Notes under the pieces: model-generated
The model's database searches: none
Told to the model about the DNA's origin: nothing
What the model saw: only the letters and a program-made list of their open reading frames with translations
Origin: Luteimonas_C sp035250245
GTDB taxonomy: Bacteria; Pseudomonadota; Gammaproteobacteria; Xanthomonadales; Xanthomonadaceae
Length of the DNA stretch: 43,750 nucleotides
Direction of reading: 5' to 3'
Assembly: GCA_035250245.1 (NCBI GenBank)
Contig: DATFFH010000061.1
Span: 1-43,750, forward strand
Program-made: the position numbers and the translations under genes
Shown: positions 26,385 to 34,134 of the stretch, piece after piece
Numbering within the stretch: the first letter of the stretch is position 1
Layout: the number at the start of each line of letters is the position of its first letter

Positions 26385-27419
26385 TTATCCGCCGCGCTGC
26401 TGCAGGTACCAGCTGGCGGCGCCGATCACGCCCAACTGGCCGTGCTCGACCAACTTCACCGGAATGCGTTCCAGCGCCTCGCGCATCGGCCCCTTGTTGA
26501 GGAACCGTTCGACGAAGGCGCTGCCCAGCAGGAATTCGCGGATCTGCGGCAGGATCCCGCCGGCCAGGTAGATGCCGCCCTGCACGCCGTACAGCAGGGC
26601 CATGTCGCCGACGGTGCTGCCGAGCAGGCCGCAGAACACGCCCAGGCTGTCGCGCGCGTGCGCGTCGTTGCCGGACAGCGCGGCGGCGGTGATCTCGCCC
26701 GGAGTGCGGTATTCGGAAGCGACGCCGTGCAACGCGCACATCGCCGCGTGCAGATTCTTCAGGCCCGGGCCCGACAGCGCGTGCTCGACCGGCACGTGGC
26801 TGCGCTGGCCGAGCATGAGCTTCAGCAGCGCCATTTCCAGTTCGTTGCCGACGGTCAGCGCGGCTTGGCCGGCTTCGGTGGCCAGCACCACGGCGCGCGA
26901 ACCGGTGGGAATCCAGACCGCCGCGCCCAGGCCCGTGCCCGGGCCGACGACGAGCGTGGGTCCTCGCGGCGCGGTCTCGGGCCCGGTCAAGCGCAGCACT
27001 TCGCTCGCATCGACGTAGGCGGCGGCGTGCGCGACGGCTTCGAAATCGTTGACCAGGCGGAACTCGCGGAAACCCAGGCGCTCGCGGATTTCGCTCAGCG
27101 ACACGCGCCAGGGCAGGTTGACCGTGATCAGCGAACCGTCTTCCAGCGGATAGCCGGCGCTGGCGATCGCGCCTTCGGCTACCGGGATGCCATCCAGATC
27201 GGCGACGAAGTCTTCCAGGATCTCGGCCAGGCCCGGGTAATCGGCGCAGACGTATTTGCGGTAGCCGAGGACCTTGATGGGATGCGCCGGGTCGCCGCTG
27301 TCCTGGACCAGGCCGATGCGGACATGGGTGCCGCCGACATCGGCCGCGATGAACGGCGCGCCTGGCCGGGCGTTGTCCAACGGCAGCGGGCTGGCGATTG
27401 CGACCACGCGTTCTCCCAT
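26385..27419 (-). CDS. nagK: Glucokinase-family GlcNAc kinase (NagK-like)
   Basis: The protein belongs to the bacterial glucokinase family (PF02685 type, not ROK). The first motif ADVGGTHVRIGLV binds phosphate, LVNDFEAVAHA holds the catalytic-region Asp, VVGPGTGLGAAVW is the second phosphate motif, and AGGILPQI closes the adenosine site. ATG 27419 gives 344 residues with GGGAGG 10 bases upstream; a GTG seven codons earlier is possible. Since MFS import brings in unphosphorylated sugar, a kinase making GlcNAc-6-P for NagA is required, and this is the only candidate here. Glucose could also be a substrate. It is divergent from nagP and upstream of the receptor gene. Confidence 0.85.
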   Translation of the reverse strand: MGERVVAIASPLPLDNARPGAPFIAADVGGTHVRIGLVQDSGDPAHPIKVLGYRKYVCADYPGLAEILEDFVADLDGIPVAEGAIASAGYPLEDGSLITVNLPWRVSLSEIRERLGFREFRLVNDFEAVAHAAAYVDASEVLRLTGPETAPRGPTLVVGPGTGLGAAVWIPTGSRAVVLATEAGQAALTVGNELEMALLKLMLGQRSHVPVEHALSGPGLKNLHAAMCALHGVASEYRTPGEITAAALSGNDAHARDSLGVFCGLLGSTVGDMALLYGVQGGIYLAGGILPQIREFLLGSAFVERFLNKGPMREALERIPVKLVEHGQLGVIGAASWYLQQRGG

Positions 27420-27480
27420 CCGATCGCGCCCTCCCGGCACGGGGCGGGCTAGGGCATTGGCGGCCGAGTGTGGAAGTGCT

Positions 27481-27496
27481 TTGACAACGATGTCAA
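27481..27496. promoter_or_regulatory. LacI-type operator candidate 1
   Basis: TTGACAACGATGTCAA is an almost perfect palindrome with a central CG, the usual form of LacI-family operators. It sits 62 bases upstream of the nagK start, with partly matching outer arms GGAAGT/ACTTCC. A LacI-type gene lies three genes away in the same locus, so it is the likely ligand of this site. Confidence 0.75.
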
Positions 27497-27594
27497 CACA
27501 ACTTCCGGGCTAGTGACCCACAAGGGAGGCAGCCGAAACAAATCCGTCATGTTCGTCGGCCTGAAGCCGTCATTGTTCGCAAAAATGTTGTTAT

Positions 27595-27608
27595 TGAAGA
27601 CGTTTTCA
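27595..27608. promoter_or_regulatory. LacI-type operator candidate 2
   Basis: TGAAGACGTTTTCA has perfect TGAA...TTCA arms around ACGT, with a central CG. It lies in the middle of the 363-base nagK-nagP divergent region. It differs from site 1 in the half-site (TGAA versus TGACA), so it may bind the same repressor more weakly or a second regulator. Confidence 0.55.
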
Positions 27609-27717
27609 TAGCCGACTACCCATCCGGCATGGCTCGATCGTGCTGCAACGCAGCAGCGGAGACGGTCTTCGGCGAGGCACGGCGATGCCCGCCCCCATGG
27701 CCGCAAACGAAAAAATG

Positions 27718-27731
27718 TGACAACGTTATTC
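27718..27731. promoter_or_regulatory. LacI-type operator candidate 3 (half-degenerate)
   Basis: TGACAACGTTATTC keeps the left half and centre of site 1-like operators (TGACAACGTT) while the right half has decayed. It lies 52 bases upstream of the nagP ATG, where bound repressor would block the promoter or early elongation. It fits the TGACA-RCGY-TGTCA pattern I recall for xanthomonad NagR. Confidence 0.6.
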
Positions 27732-27782
27732 CCAGTCGGTCCTGCACCGGACCCGCGCTGACCGCATCGCCAGGAGCCCGCC

Positions 27783-29054
27783 ATGTCCGTTACCGCCACC
27801 GCGACCCGGCCCGCCAGCCAGGCGACATCGATCGCCATCATCGGGGCGCTGTTCTTCATCTTCGGTTTCGTGACCTGGTTGAACGGTCCGCTGATCACCT
27901 TCGTCAAATACCGGTTCACGCTCAGCGACATCGGCGCGTTCCTGGTGTTGACGGTGTTCTATCTGTCCTACTTCTTCCTGGCCTGGCCCGCGGCGTCGAT
28001 CCTCAAGCGCACCGGCATGAAGAAGGGCATGTCGCTCGGACTGCTGGTGATGGCGGCGGGCGCTTTCACCTTCGGCGAATTCGTATTGCGCGGTTCCTAT
28101 CCCGGCGCGCTGACCGGTTTGTTCGTGATCGGCGCGGGATTGGCTTTGCTGCAAACCGCCGCGAATCCCTACATCAGCATCGTCGGCCCGATCGAGCGAG
28201 CGGCCCAGCGCATCGCCGTGATGGGCATCTGCAACAAAGTCGCCGGCTCGCTGGCGCCGTACGCGTTCGCGATCGTCGTATTGGCGGGCATCGATGCGTT
28301 CGACGCCCAACTCGCCAGCGCCGATCCGGTCGCGCGCGAAGCGCTGCTCACCGAGTTCGCGACCAAGGTGCACGGCCCTTATCTGGTGATGGCGGGCGTC
28401 CTGGCGGTGCTGGCCGTGCTGCTGCTGCTTTCGCCGTTGCCGGACATCCGGCCGGAGCAGGCCAATGCCGCGCCGGCTTCGCGCGGCGACAAGAGCCTGC
28501 TGCAGTTTCCGCACGTCTGGCTGGGTGCGTTGTGCATCTTCGTCTACGTCGGCGTGGAAGTCATGGCGGGCGACGCCATCGGCACCTACGGCAACGCGCT
28601 GGGGTTGCCGCCGGGCGACACGCGCTTCTTCACCATGTTCACCCTGCTCTCCATGCTCGCCGGCTACGTAGCGGGGTTGATCCTGATCCCGCGCTTCGTT
28701 TCGCAGGAACGCTATCTGAGCTTCTCGGCCGTGCTGGGCGTGCTGCTGACCATCGGCGCCTTTCTGACCAAAGGCTATTTGTCCGTGGGTTTCGTCGCGG
28801 CCTTGGGCTTCGCCAACGCGATGATGTGGCCGGCGATCTTCCCGCTGGCGATCGAAGGCCTGGGCCGCTTGACCGAGCGCGGCTCCGCCTTGCTGATCAT
28901 GGGCATATCCGGCGGCGCGATCATCCCGCAGCTGTTCGCGCTGCTGAAGCAGCACATCCATTTCCAGCTGGTGTTCCTGCTGCTGATGGTGCCTTGCTAC
29001 CTGTACATCCTGTACTACGCCATGCGCGGCCACCGCGCCGGCCAGGCTCGCTGA
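27783..29054 (+). CDS. nagP: MFS sugar transporter (FucP/GluP family), GlcNAc permease NagP
   Basis: A 423-residue transporter with 12 predicted helices of the fucose/glucose-galactose (FHS) family of proton-linked sugar importers. Family landmarks: FFIFGFVTWLNGPLI in helix 1, the QTAANPYISIVGP motif in helix 4-5, and NAMMWPAIFPLAIEGLG in helix 10. Start ATG 27783 follows CAGGAGCC. In gammaproteobacteria this subgroup next to nagA/nagB genes is the GlcNAc permease NagP, so GlcNAc is the likely cargo. It starts the rightward operon nagP-nagR-nagB-II-nagA-nagX and lies behind the operator sites. Confidence 0.9.
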   Translation: MSVTATATRPASQATSIAIIGALFFIFGFVTWLNGPLITFVKYRFTLSDIGAFLVLTVFYLSYFFLAWPAASILKRTGMKKGMSLGLLVMAAGAFTFGEFVLRGSYPGALTGLFVIGAGLALLQTAANPYISIVGPIERAAQRIAVMGICNKVAGSLAPYAFAIVVLAGIDAFDAQLASADPVAREALLTEFATKVHGPYLVMAGVLAVLAVLLLLSPLPDIRPEQANAAPASRGDKSLLQFPHVWLGALCIFVYVGVEVMAGDAIGTYGNALGLPPGDTRFFTMFTLLSMLAGYVAGLILIPRFVSQERYLSFSAVLGVLLTIGAFLTKGYLSVGFVAALGFANAMMWPAIFPLAIEGLGRLTERGSALLIMGISGGAIIPQLFALLKQHIHFQLVFLLLMVPCYLYILYYAMRGHRAGQAR

Positions 29055-29058
29055 CGCG

Positions 29059-30141
29059 ATGGACGAAGCCAGGAGCGGACCGGTGCGCAGACCCACCATC
29101 AAGGATGTCGCCGAGCGGGCCAAGGTCTCGCTGAAGACGGTGTCGCGGGTGATCAACAACGAACCGTCGGTGATGCAGGGCACGCGCGCGCGCGTGCTGC
29201 ACGCGATCGCCGAACTCGATTACGAACCCGACCCTTCCGCGCGCAACCTGCGCAGCGCCACGCCGTTCGTGATCGGCCTGGTCTACGACAATCCGAATCC
29301 GTACCACATCATCGGCGTGCAGAACGGCGTGCTGGCCGCGTGCCGCGAAACCGGCTTCGACCTGCAGATCCATCCCTGCGATTCCAGTTCGCCGCTGCTG
29401 GCCGACGAACTCGGCGAATGGGCGCGCCGCTCGCGCCTGGCCGGATTGGTGCTGACCGCGCCGATGTCCGAATCGGAAGAACTGGTGAACGCGCTGGCCG
29501 CGCGCGGCGTGAAGCTGGTGCGGATCATCGCTGCGACCGAGGATCCGCGCGATGGCCAACCCTGCGTCTACGTCGACGACCGCGACGCGGCCTACGAAAT
29601 CACCGAACACCTGATCCAGCTCGGCCACCAGCGCATCGGCTTCCTGTGGGGCGGTCTGGCGCATCGATCGAGCAGCGAGCGCTATCTCGGTTACGAGCAG
29701 GCGCTGAAGGATTACGGCATCACCCTGGATAAGCATCTGGTGGTGAACGGCGACTACACCTTCGACGACGGCTTCCGCGGCGCGCGCCGCTTGCTGGCAT
29801 TGCGCGATCCGCCCACCGCGATCTTCGGTTCCAATGACGAAATCGCCGCCGGCGTGCTGGCGGCGGCGAAATCCGCGGGCATGAACGTGCCTTACGACCT
29901 GTCGATCGCCGGCTTCGAGGACAGCCCGTTCTCCAAGCAATCCTGGCCGGCGCTCACCACCGCGAAGCAGGCGACCGAAGACATCGCCCGCCACGCCGCG
30001 CGGCTGCTGATCAGCGGCCTGCGCCAGGACGCGTACGAAGACAATCCCATTGTCGTGCACAACCAGGGCTTCGTGCCGCAGCTGGTGGTGCGCGGCTCGA
30101 CTGCGCCGATGCGTCCGCGCGCGCCGAACGCCGAGAACTGA
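29059..30141 (+). CDS. nagR: LacI-family transcriptional regulator (NagR-like)
   Basis: A 360-residue repressor. The N-terminal helix-turn-helix reads PTIKDVAERAKVSLKTVSRV (about 12-31), followed by a hinge helix (SARNLRS) and a periplasmic-binding-protein-like sensor domain (about 70-345). It starts 4 bases after the nagP stop at ATG 29059. Position inside the GlcNAc operon suggests it senses GlcNAc-6-P or GlcN-6-P and represses nagP, nagK and perhaps the receptor. Binding to the CG-centred palindromes at 27481, 27595 and 27718 is expected of the family but not shown. Confidence 0.9.
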   Translation: MDEARSGPVRRPTIKDVAERAKVSLKTVSRVINNEPSVMQGTRARVLHAIAELDYEPDPSARNLRSATPFVIGLVYDNPNPYHIIGVQNGVLAACRETGFDLQIHPCDSSSPLLADELGEWARRSRLAGLVLTAPMSESEELVNALAARGVKLVRIIAATEDPRDGQPCVYVDDRDAAYEITEHLIQLGHQRIGFLWGGLAHRSSSERYLGYEQALKDYGITLDKHLVVNGDYTFDDGFRGARRLLALRDPPTAIFGSNDEIAAGVLAAAKSAGMNVPYDLSIAGFEDSPFSKQSWPALTTAKQATEDIARHAARLLISGLRQDAYEDNPIVVHNQGFVPQLVVRGSTAPMRPRAPNAEN

Positions 30142-30142
30142 G

Positions 30143-31183
30143 ATGTCCGCCGTCACCGCCTTACCCGCGCCGACCGATACGCTGATGTTCCGCGAAGCCG
30201 CGGAAACCGCCGACGTTGTGCGTCGCCAATTCGCCGCCAATGCCGCGACCGTCGCGCGCCTGGCCGAAGACCTGCGCCGCGAGCCGCCGCCGTTCATCGC
30301 CACCTGCGCGCGCGGCAGTTCCGATCACGCGGCGACTTACGCCAAGTACGTGTTCGAAACCCAACTCGGATTCGTCACCGCATCGGTGTCGCCCTCGGTG
30401 GGTTCGGTGTACGAAGCCAAGCAGCGCATGCGTGGCGCCTTGTTTCTGACGATTTCGCAATCGGGCAAGAGCCCGGACCTGTTGCGCAACGCCGAGGCCG
30501 CGCGCGCGGCGGGCGCGCGGGTGGTCGCGTTGGTCAACGTCGAGGATTCGCCGCTCGCGGCGCTCGCCGACACCGTGCTCCCGCTGCACGCTGGCACGGA
30601 ACGCAGCGTGGCTGCGACAAAAAGCTATCTGGCCTCGCTCGCCGCGGTGCTGCAGTTGGCGGCGGTTTGGAAAAACGAAGCGCCGCTGCTCGATGCGCTG
30701 CCGCGTTTGCCCGAAGCTTTGCAGGCCGCTTGGAGACAGGATTGGTCGGCTTTGACCGACGGCCTAGCCGATGCGCGCAATCTGTTCGTACTCGGCCGTG
30801 GGTTGGGATTGGGCGCCGCGCAAGAGGCCGCGCTCAAGTTCAAGGAAACCTGCGGCCTGCACGCCGAGGCCTATAGTTCGGCCGAAGTGAAGCATGGGCC
30901 GATGGCCTTGGTCGGCCCGGGTTTCCCGGTGCTCGCCTTCGCCCAGCCCGACGAGACCGGCGCCGGCACGCTGGCGCTGGCCGAGGAATTCCGCGCGCGC
31001 GGCGCGCAAGTATGGGTCGCTTCCGAACGCGGCGATCTGCCGCTGGCGCCGCCGCCGCATCCGGCCTGCGCGCCGCTGCTCACCATCCAAAGCTTCTATC
31101 GCGCGATCAATGCGCTGGCTTTGCGCCGCGGCCACAACCCGGACGTGCCGCCGCATTTGAACAAGGTGACGGAAACCGTTTGA
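30143..31183 (+). CDS. SIS-domain glucosamine-6-phosphate deaminase (NagB-II type)
   Basis: The protein has two sugar-isomerase (SIS) domains, as in the isomerase half of GlmS and in AgaS. From ATG 30143 it has 346 residues; the frame is open further upstream inside nagR but those codons are not family-like. First SIS domain: TCARGSSDHAATYAKY, LFLTISQSGKSPDLL and TERSVAATKSYL. Second: LFVLGRGLGLGAAQEAALKFKETCGLHAEAYSSAEVKHGP. There is no glutamine-hydrolysing domain. In this context it replaces classical NagB, turning GlcN-6-P into fructose-6-P and ammonia. The stop overlaps the nagA start (TGATG). Confidence 0.9.
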   Translation: MSAVTALPAPTDTLMFREAAETADVVRRQFAANAATVARLAEDLRREPPPFIATCARGSSDHAATYAKYVFETQLGFVTASVSPSVGSVYEAKQRMRGALFLTISQSGKSPDLLRNAEAARAAGARVVALVNVEDSPLAALADTVLPLHAGTERSVAATKSYLASLAAVLQLAAVWKNEAPLLDALPRLPEALQAAWRQDWSALTDGLADARNLFVLGRGLGLGAAQEAALKFKETCGLHAEAYSSAEVKHGPMALVGPGFPVLAFAQPDETGAGTLALAEEFRARGAQVWVASERGDLPLAPPPHPACAPLLTIQSFYRAINALALRRGHNPDVPPHLNKVTETV

Positions 31184-32322
31184 TGGCCACCGCTTTCGTC
31201 AACGGCCGGGTGCTGACCCATCAGGGTTTCCGCGACGACTTGGCGGTGGTCGTGGAAGACGGCCGCATCGCCGACCTGATGCCGCACGGCGATGCGCAGA
31301 TCGGCGTCGCAAAAACACTGGATCTGCGCGGCGCCTATCTGCTGCCCGGCTTCGTCGATTGCCAGGTCAACGGCGGGGGCGGGGCGCTGTTCAACAATGC
31401 GCCGGATGTGGACACGTTGCGCATCATCGGCAAGGCGCATCGCCGCTTCGGCACCACCGCCTGGCTGCCGACGCTGATCAGCGACGACGCGGACAAGATG
31501 CGGCAGGCGATCGCTGCCGTGCGCGACGCGATCGCGCAAGGCGTGCCTGGGGTGATCGGCATCCATCTGGAAGGCCCTTATCTTGCGGAAGCGCGCAAGG
31601 GCACGCACGACCCCGGGAAATTCAGAGTTCCCGACGCGGACGAAATCGCGATGGCGACTTCGCTCGACAACGGCCGCACCTTGATTACGCTGGCGCCGGA
31701 GCAGGTGCCGGCGGACAGCATCCGCACCTTCGTCGAACGCGGTGCGATCGTCGCCGCCGGCCACACCGCTGGCACTTACGAACAGATCCGCGCCGGTTTG
31801 GATGCCGGCGTCACCGGCTTCACCCATCTGTACAACGCGATGTCGCCGCTGCAGGGCCGCGAGCCCGGCGCGGTCGGCGCGGCGATGGAAGACCGCGGCA
31901 GCTGGTGCGGCATCATCGCCGACGGCGTGCATGCGCATCCGGCCAGCTTGCGCGTCGCGCTGGCAGCCAAGCCGCCGGGGAAAATCTTCCTGGTCACCGA
32001 CGCCATGCCGCCGGTCGGCGCCGACGATCCCAGCTACGAACTGTACGGCGAAACCATCACCGTTCGCGACGGCGTGGTGCGCAACGCCGCCGGTACCTTG
32101 GCCGGTTCCGCGCTGGACATGGCCACGGCGGTGCGCAACGGCGTGCGCCTGCTCGGCCTGCCGCTGGACGAAGCGGTGCGCATGGCTTCGACCTATCCGG
32201 CCGAATTCCTGGGGCTGGGCGATCGGTATGGGCGCATCGCAGCGGGCTATCGCGCCGATCTGGTGGCGATGGACAGGGATATGAACGTGGTTGCGACCTG
32301 GATCGGCGGCAGCGTGGCGTGA
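31183..32322 (+). CDS. nagA: N-acetylglucosamine-6-phosphate deacetylase
   Basis: NagA removes the acetyl group of GlcNAc-6-P to give GlcN-6-P and acetate, in the cytoplasm. The protein has 379 residues from ATG 31183, which overlaps the upstream stop. Amidohydrolase marks: LLPGFVDCQVNGGGG (about 55-69), the metal-binding GIHLEGPY, VAAGHTAGTYEQ, FTHLYNAMSPL with its conserved His, and the catalytic Asp in VTDAMPPVG. The C-terminal GRIAAGYRADLVAMD is also typical. A 57-residue upstream extension in the same frame lies over the previous gene and is not real. The gene is followed by 346 bases of repeats before nagX. Confidence 0.96.
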   Translation: MATAFVNGRVLTHQGFRDDLAVVVEDGRIADLMPHGDAQIGVAKTLDLRGAYLLPGFVDCQVNGGGGALFNNAPDVDTLRIIGKAHRRFGTTAWLPTLISDDADKMRQAIAAVRDAIAQGVPGVIGIHLEGPYLAEARKGTHDPGKFRVPDADEIAMATSLDNGRTLITLAPEQVPADSIRTFVERGAIVAAGHTAGTYEQIRAGLDAGVTGFTHLYNAMSPLQGREPGAVGAAMEDRGSWCGIIADGVHAHPASLRVALAAKPPGKIFLVTDAMPPVGADDPSYELYGETITVRDGVVRNAAGTLAGSALDMATAVRNGVRLLGLPLDEAVRMASTYPAEFLGLGDRYGRIAAGYRADLVAMDRDMNVVATWIGGSVA

Positions 32323-32342
32323 TTGTCCAGGGATCTGCGCTC

Positions 32343-32654
<312 letters not shown>

Positions 32655-32668
32655 CGCAGTTCAGTACC

Positions 32669-33736
32669 ATGACCCCGCGCCGCTTCGCTTCCGTCGACGC
32701 GCTGCGCGGCTTGACCGTGGCCGCCATGCTACTGGTCAACGATCCGGGCGATTGGGGCCACGTCTACGCGCCACTGCTGCATTCGGAATGGCACGGCTGC
32801 ACGCCGACCGATCTGGTCTTCCCATTCTTCCTGTTCATCGTCGGCGTTTCGATCGCGCTCGGCGTCGCGCCGCAAATGGAAGCCGGCGCGGATCGCGGCC
32901 GACTGCGCAACGCTATTCTGGTGCGCGCCGCGCGCATCGTCGGTTTGGGCTTGTTGCTGCACCTGCTGGCCTGGTGGCTGCTGGACAAGGATCACTACCG
33001 GCCTTGGGGCGTGCTGCAGCGAATTGGGTTGTGCTTCGCCTGCGCGGGACTGGTCGCGATCCATCTGCGCGAACGCGCGCAGTGGGTTTTGCTGTTCGCG
33101 TTGCTGGCCGGCTATTGGGCGCTGCTGGGGTGGGGCGGCAGTTACGCGCCTTGGGATAATCTCGCCAGTCGCGTCGATACCGCGTTGCTCGGCCCGCTGA
33201 ACTATCAATACGACGCTGCCACCGGCCGCGGCCACGACCCGGAAGGCCTGCCGAGCACGTTGTCGGCGATCGCGACGACGTTGTTGGGCCTGCGCGCGGG
33301 CGATTGGCTGCGCCGCGAACAGATGCGGCGATGGTGGAGAGCGGCCTTCGTCGCACTCGGCGCCGGCGCGTTGTGGTCGTTGTGGCTGCCGTTCAACAAG
33401 AACCTGTGGACGTCGTCGTACGTGCTGTGGACCGGCGGCTGGGCGATGCTGGCGCTGGCCGTTTGCCATTTCCTCATCGATCGCCGTGGCTGGCCGGCGT
33501 TGGGACGCGGTTTCGGCGTCAACGCGATCGCCGCTTACGCCGGCTCGGCCCTGATGGTGTACGTCTTCGCCGCTTTGGGCTGGTGGGAGCCGATCTACCG
33601 CATCGCCTTCGCCGATTGGATGACGCCGCGCTTCGGGCCTTATCTGCCGTCGCTGGCGTTCGCGCTGGCCTTCGTGGCGTTCTGGTGGATCGTGGTGCGC
33701 TGGATGGATCGGCGCGGCTGGTATCTCAAGATCTGA
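32669..33736 (+). CDS. nagX: NagX-like membrane protein (heparan acetyltransferase-like, DUF5009/COG4299)
   Basis: A 355-residue inner-membrane protein with about ten helices. The N-terminus RFASVDALRGLTVAAMLLVN and the following HSEWHGCTPTDLVFPFFLFIVGVSIALG match the bacterial relatives of lysosomal heparan-alpha-glucosaminide N-acetyltransferase. In GlcNAc loci these are called NagX; a role in handling glucosamine or chitosugar acetylation is suspected, not proven. ATG 32669 fits the family start; no canonical ribosome binding site is present because a GCAACA array occupies the leader. The 3' end overlaps the convergent 116-residue gene by 11 bases. Confidence 0.88.
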   Translation: MTPRRFASVDALRGLTVAAMLLVNDPGDWGHVYAPLLHSEWHGCTPTDLVFPFFLFIVGVSIALGVAPQMEAGADRGRLRNAILVRAARIVGLGLLLHLLAWWLLDKDHYRPWGVLQRIGLCFACAGLVAIHLRERAQWVLLFALLAGYWALLGWGGSYAPWDNLASRVDTALLGPLNYQYDAATGRGHDPEGLPSTLSAIATTLLGLRAGDWLRREQMRRWWRAAFVALGAGALWSLWLPFNKNLWTSSYVLWTGGWAMLALAVCHFLIDRRGWPALGRGFGVNAIAAYAGSALMVYVFAALGWWEPIYRIAFADWMTPRFGPYLPSLAFALAFVAFWWIVVRWMDRRGWYLKI

Positions 33737-34076
33737 CGTCCGGTTCGGACTCGTCTTCGTCGTCCTGTAGGTCCAGCGTGGATTCCAGCAAGGACGTGTA
33801 GCGGCGCATCACGTCGTGCCATCCGGCCAAGGTTGGCGCGTATTCGCCTTGGGTTTCCGGTTCGGCAACGCGCCGCGGTCCGATCAGTTCGTCGATCAAT
33901 CCGGGCTGCAGCATCCGCCACAGCTGCAGCAGGTCCCCGGGGTTGTGGTGGGCGATCACCAGGCTATCCAGGATGTAGCGCATGGCGTTCACTTCCTGGC
34001 GCAGTCGCTCCAGGTCCTTGTGCGCGGCGGCCAGTTCCCCGGCCCATGGCGTTTGCGCGTCCGTCGTCGGTGTCAT
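33726..34076 (-). CDS. Small acidic protein of unknown function, downstream of the effector
   Basis: I do not recognise this 116-residue protein. It has no signal peptide or membrane helix. Residues about 13-40 are likely helical (AAAHKDLERLRQEVNAMRYILDSL has heptad-like spacing), and the C-terminus is very acidic (DLQDDEDESEPD). ATG 34076 has a good AGAGGAAC ribosome binding site. It lies 58 bases downstream of the effector on the same strand and overlaps the end of nagX. Its base composition is GC-rich, unlike the immunity genes, so it may be resident. It could be an effector-associated factor or unrelated; nothing in the sequence decides. Confidence 0.7.
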   Translation of the reverse strand: MTPTTDAQTPWAGELAAAHKDLERLRQEVNAMRYILDSLVIAHHNPGDLLQLWRMLQPGLIDELIGPRRVAEPETQGEYAPTLAGWHDVMRRYTSLLESTLDLQDDEDESEPDVRS

Positions 34077-34134
34077 TGCGGTTCCTCTGTGGATGGATTG
34101 TCGTGCGAGCGAGGCGGTCCATAGACCGCGTCTG

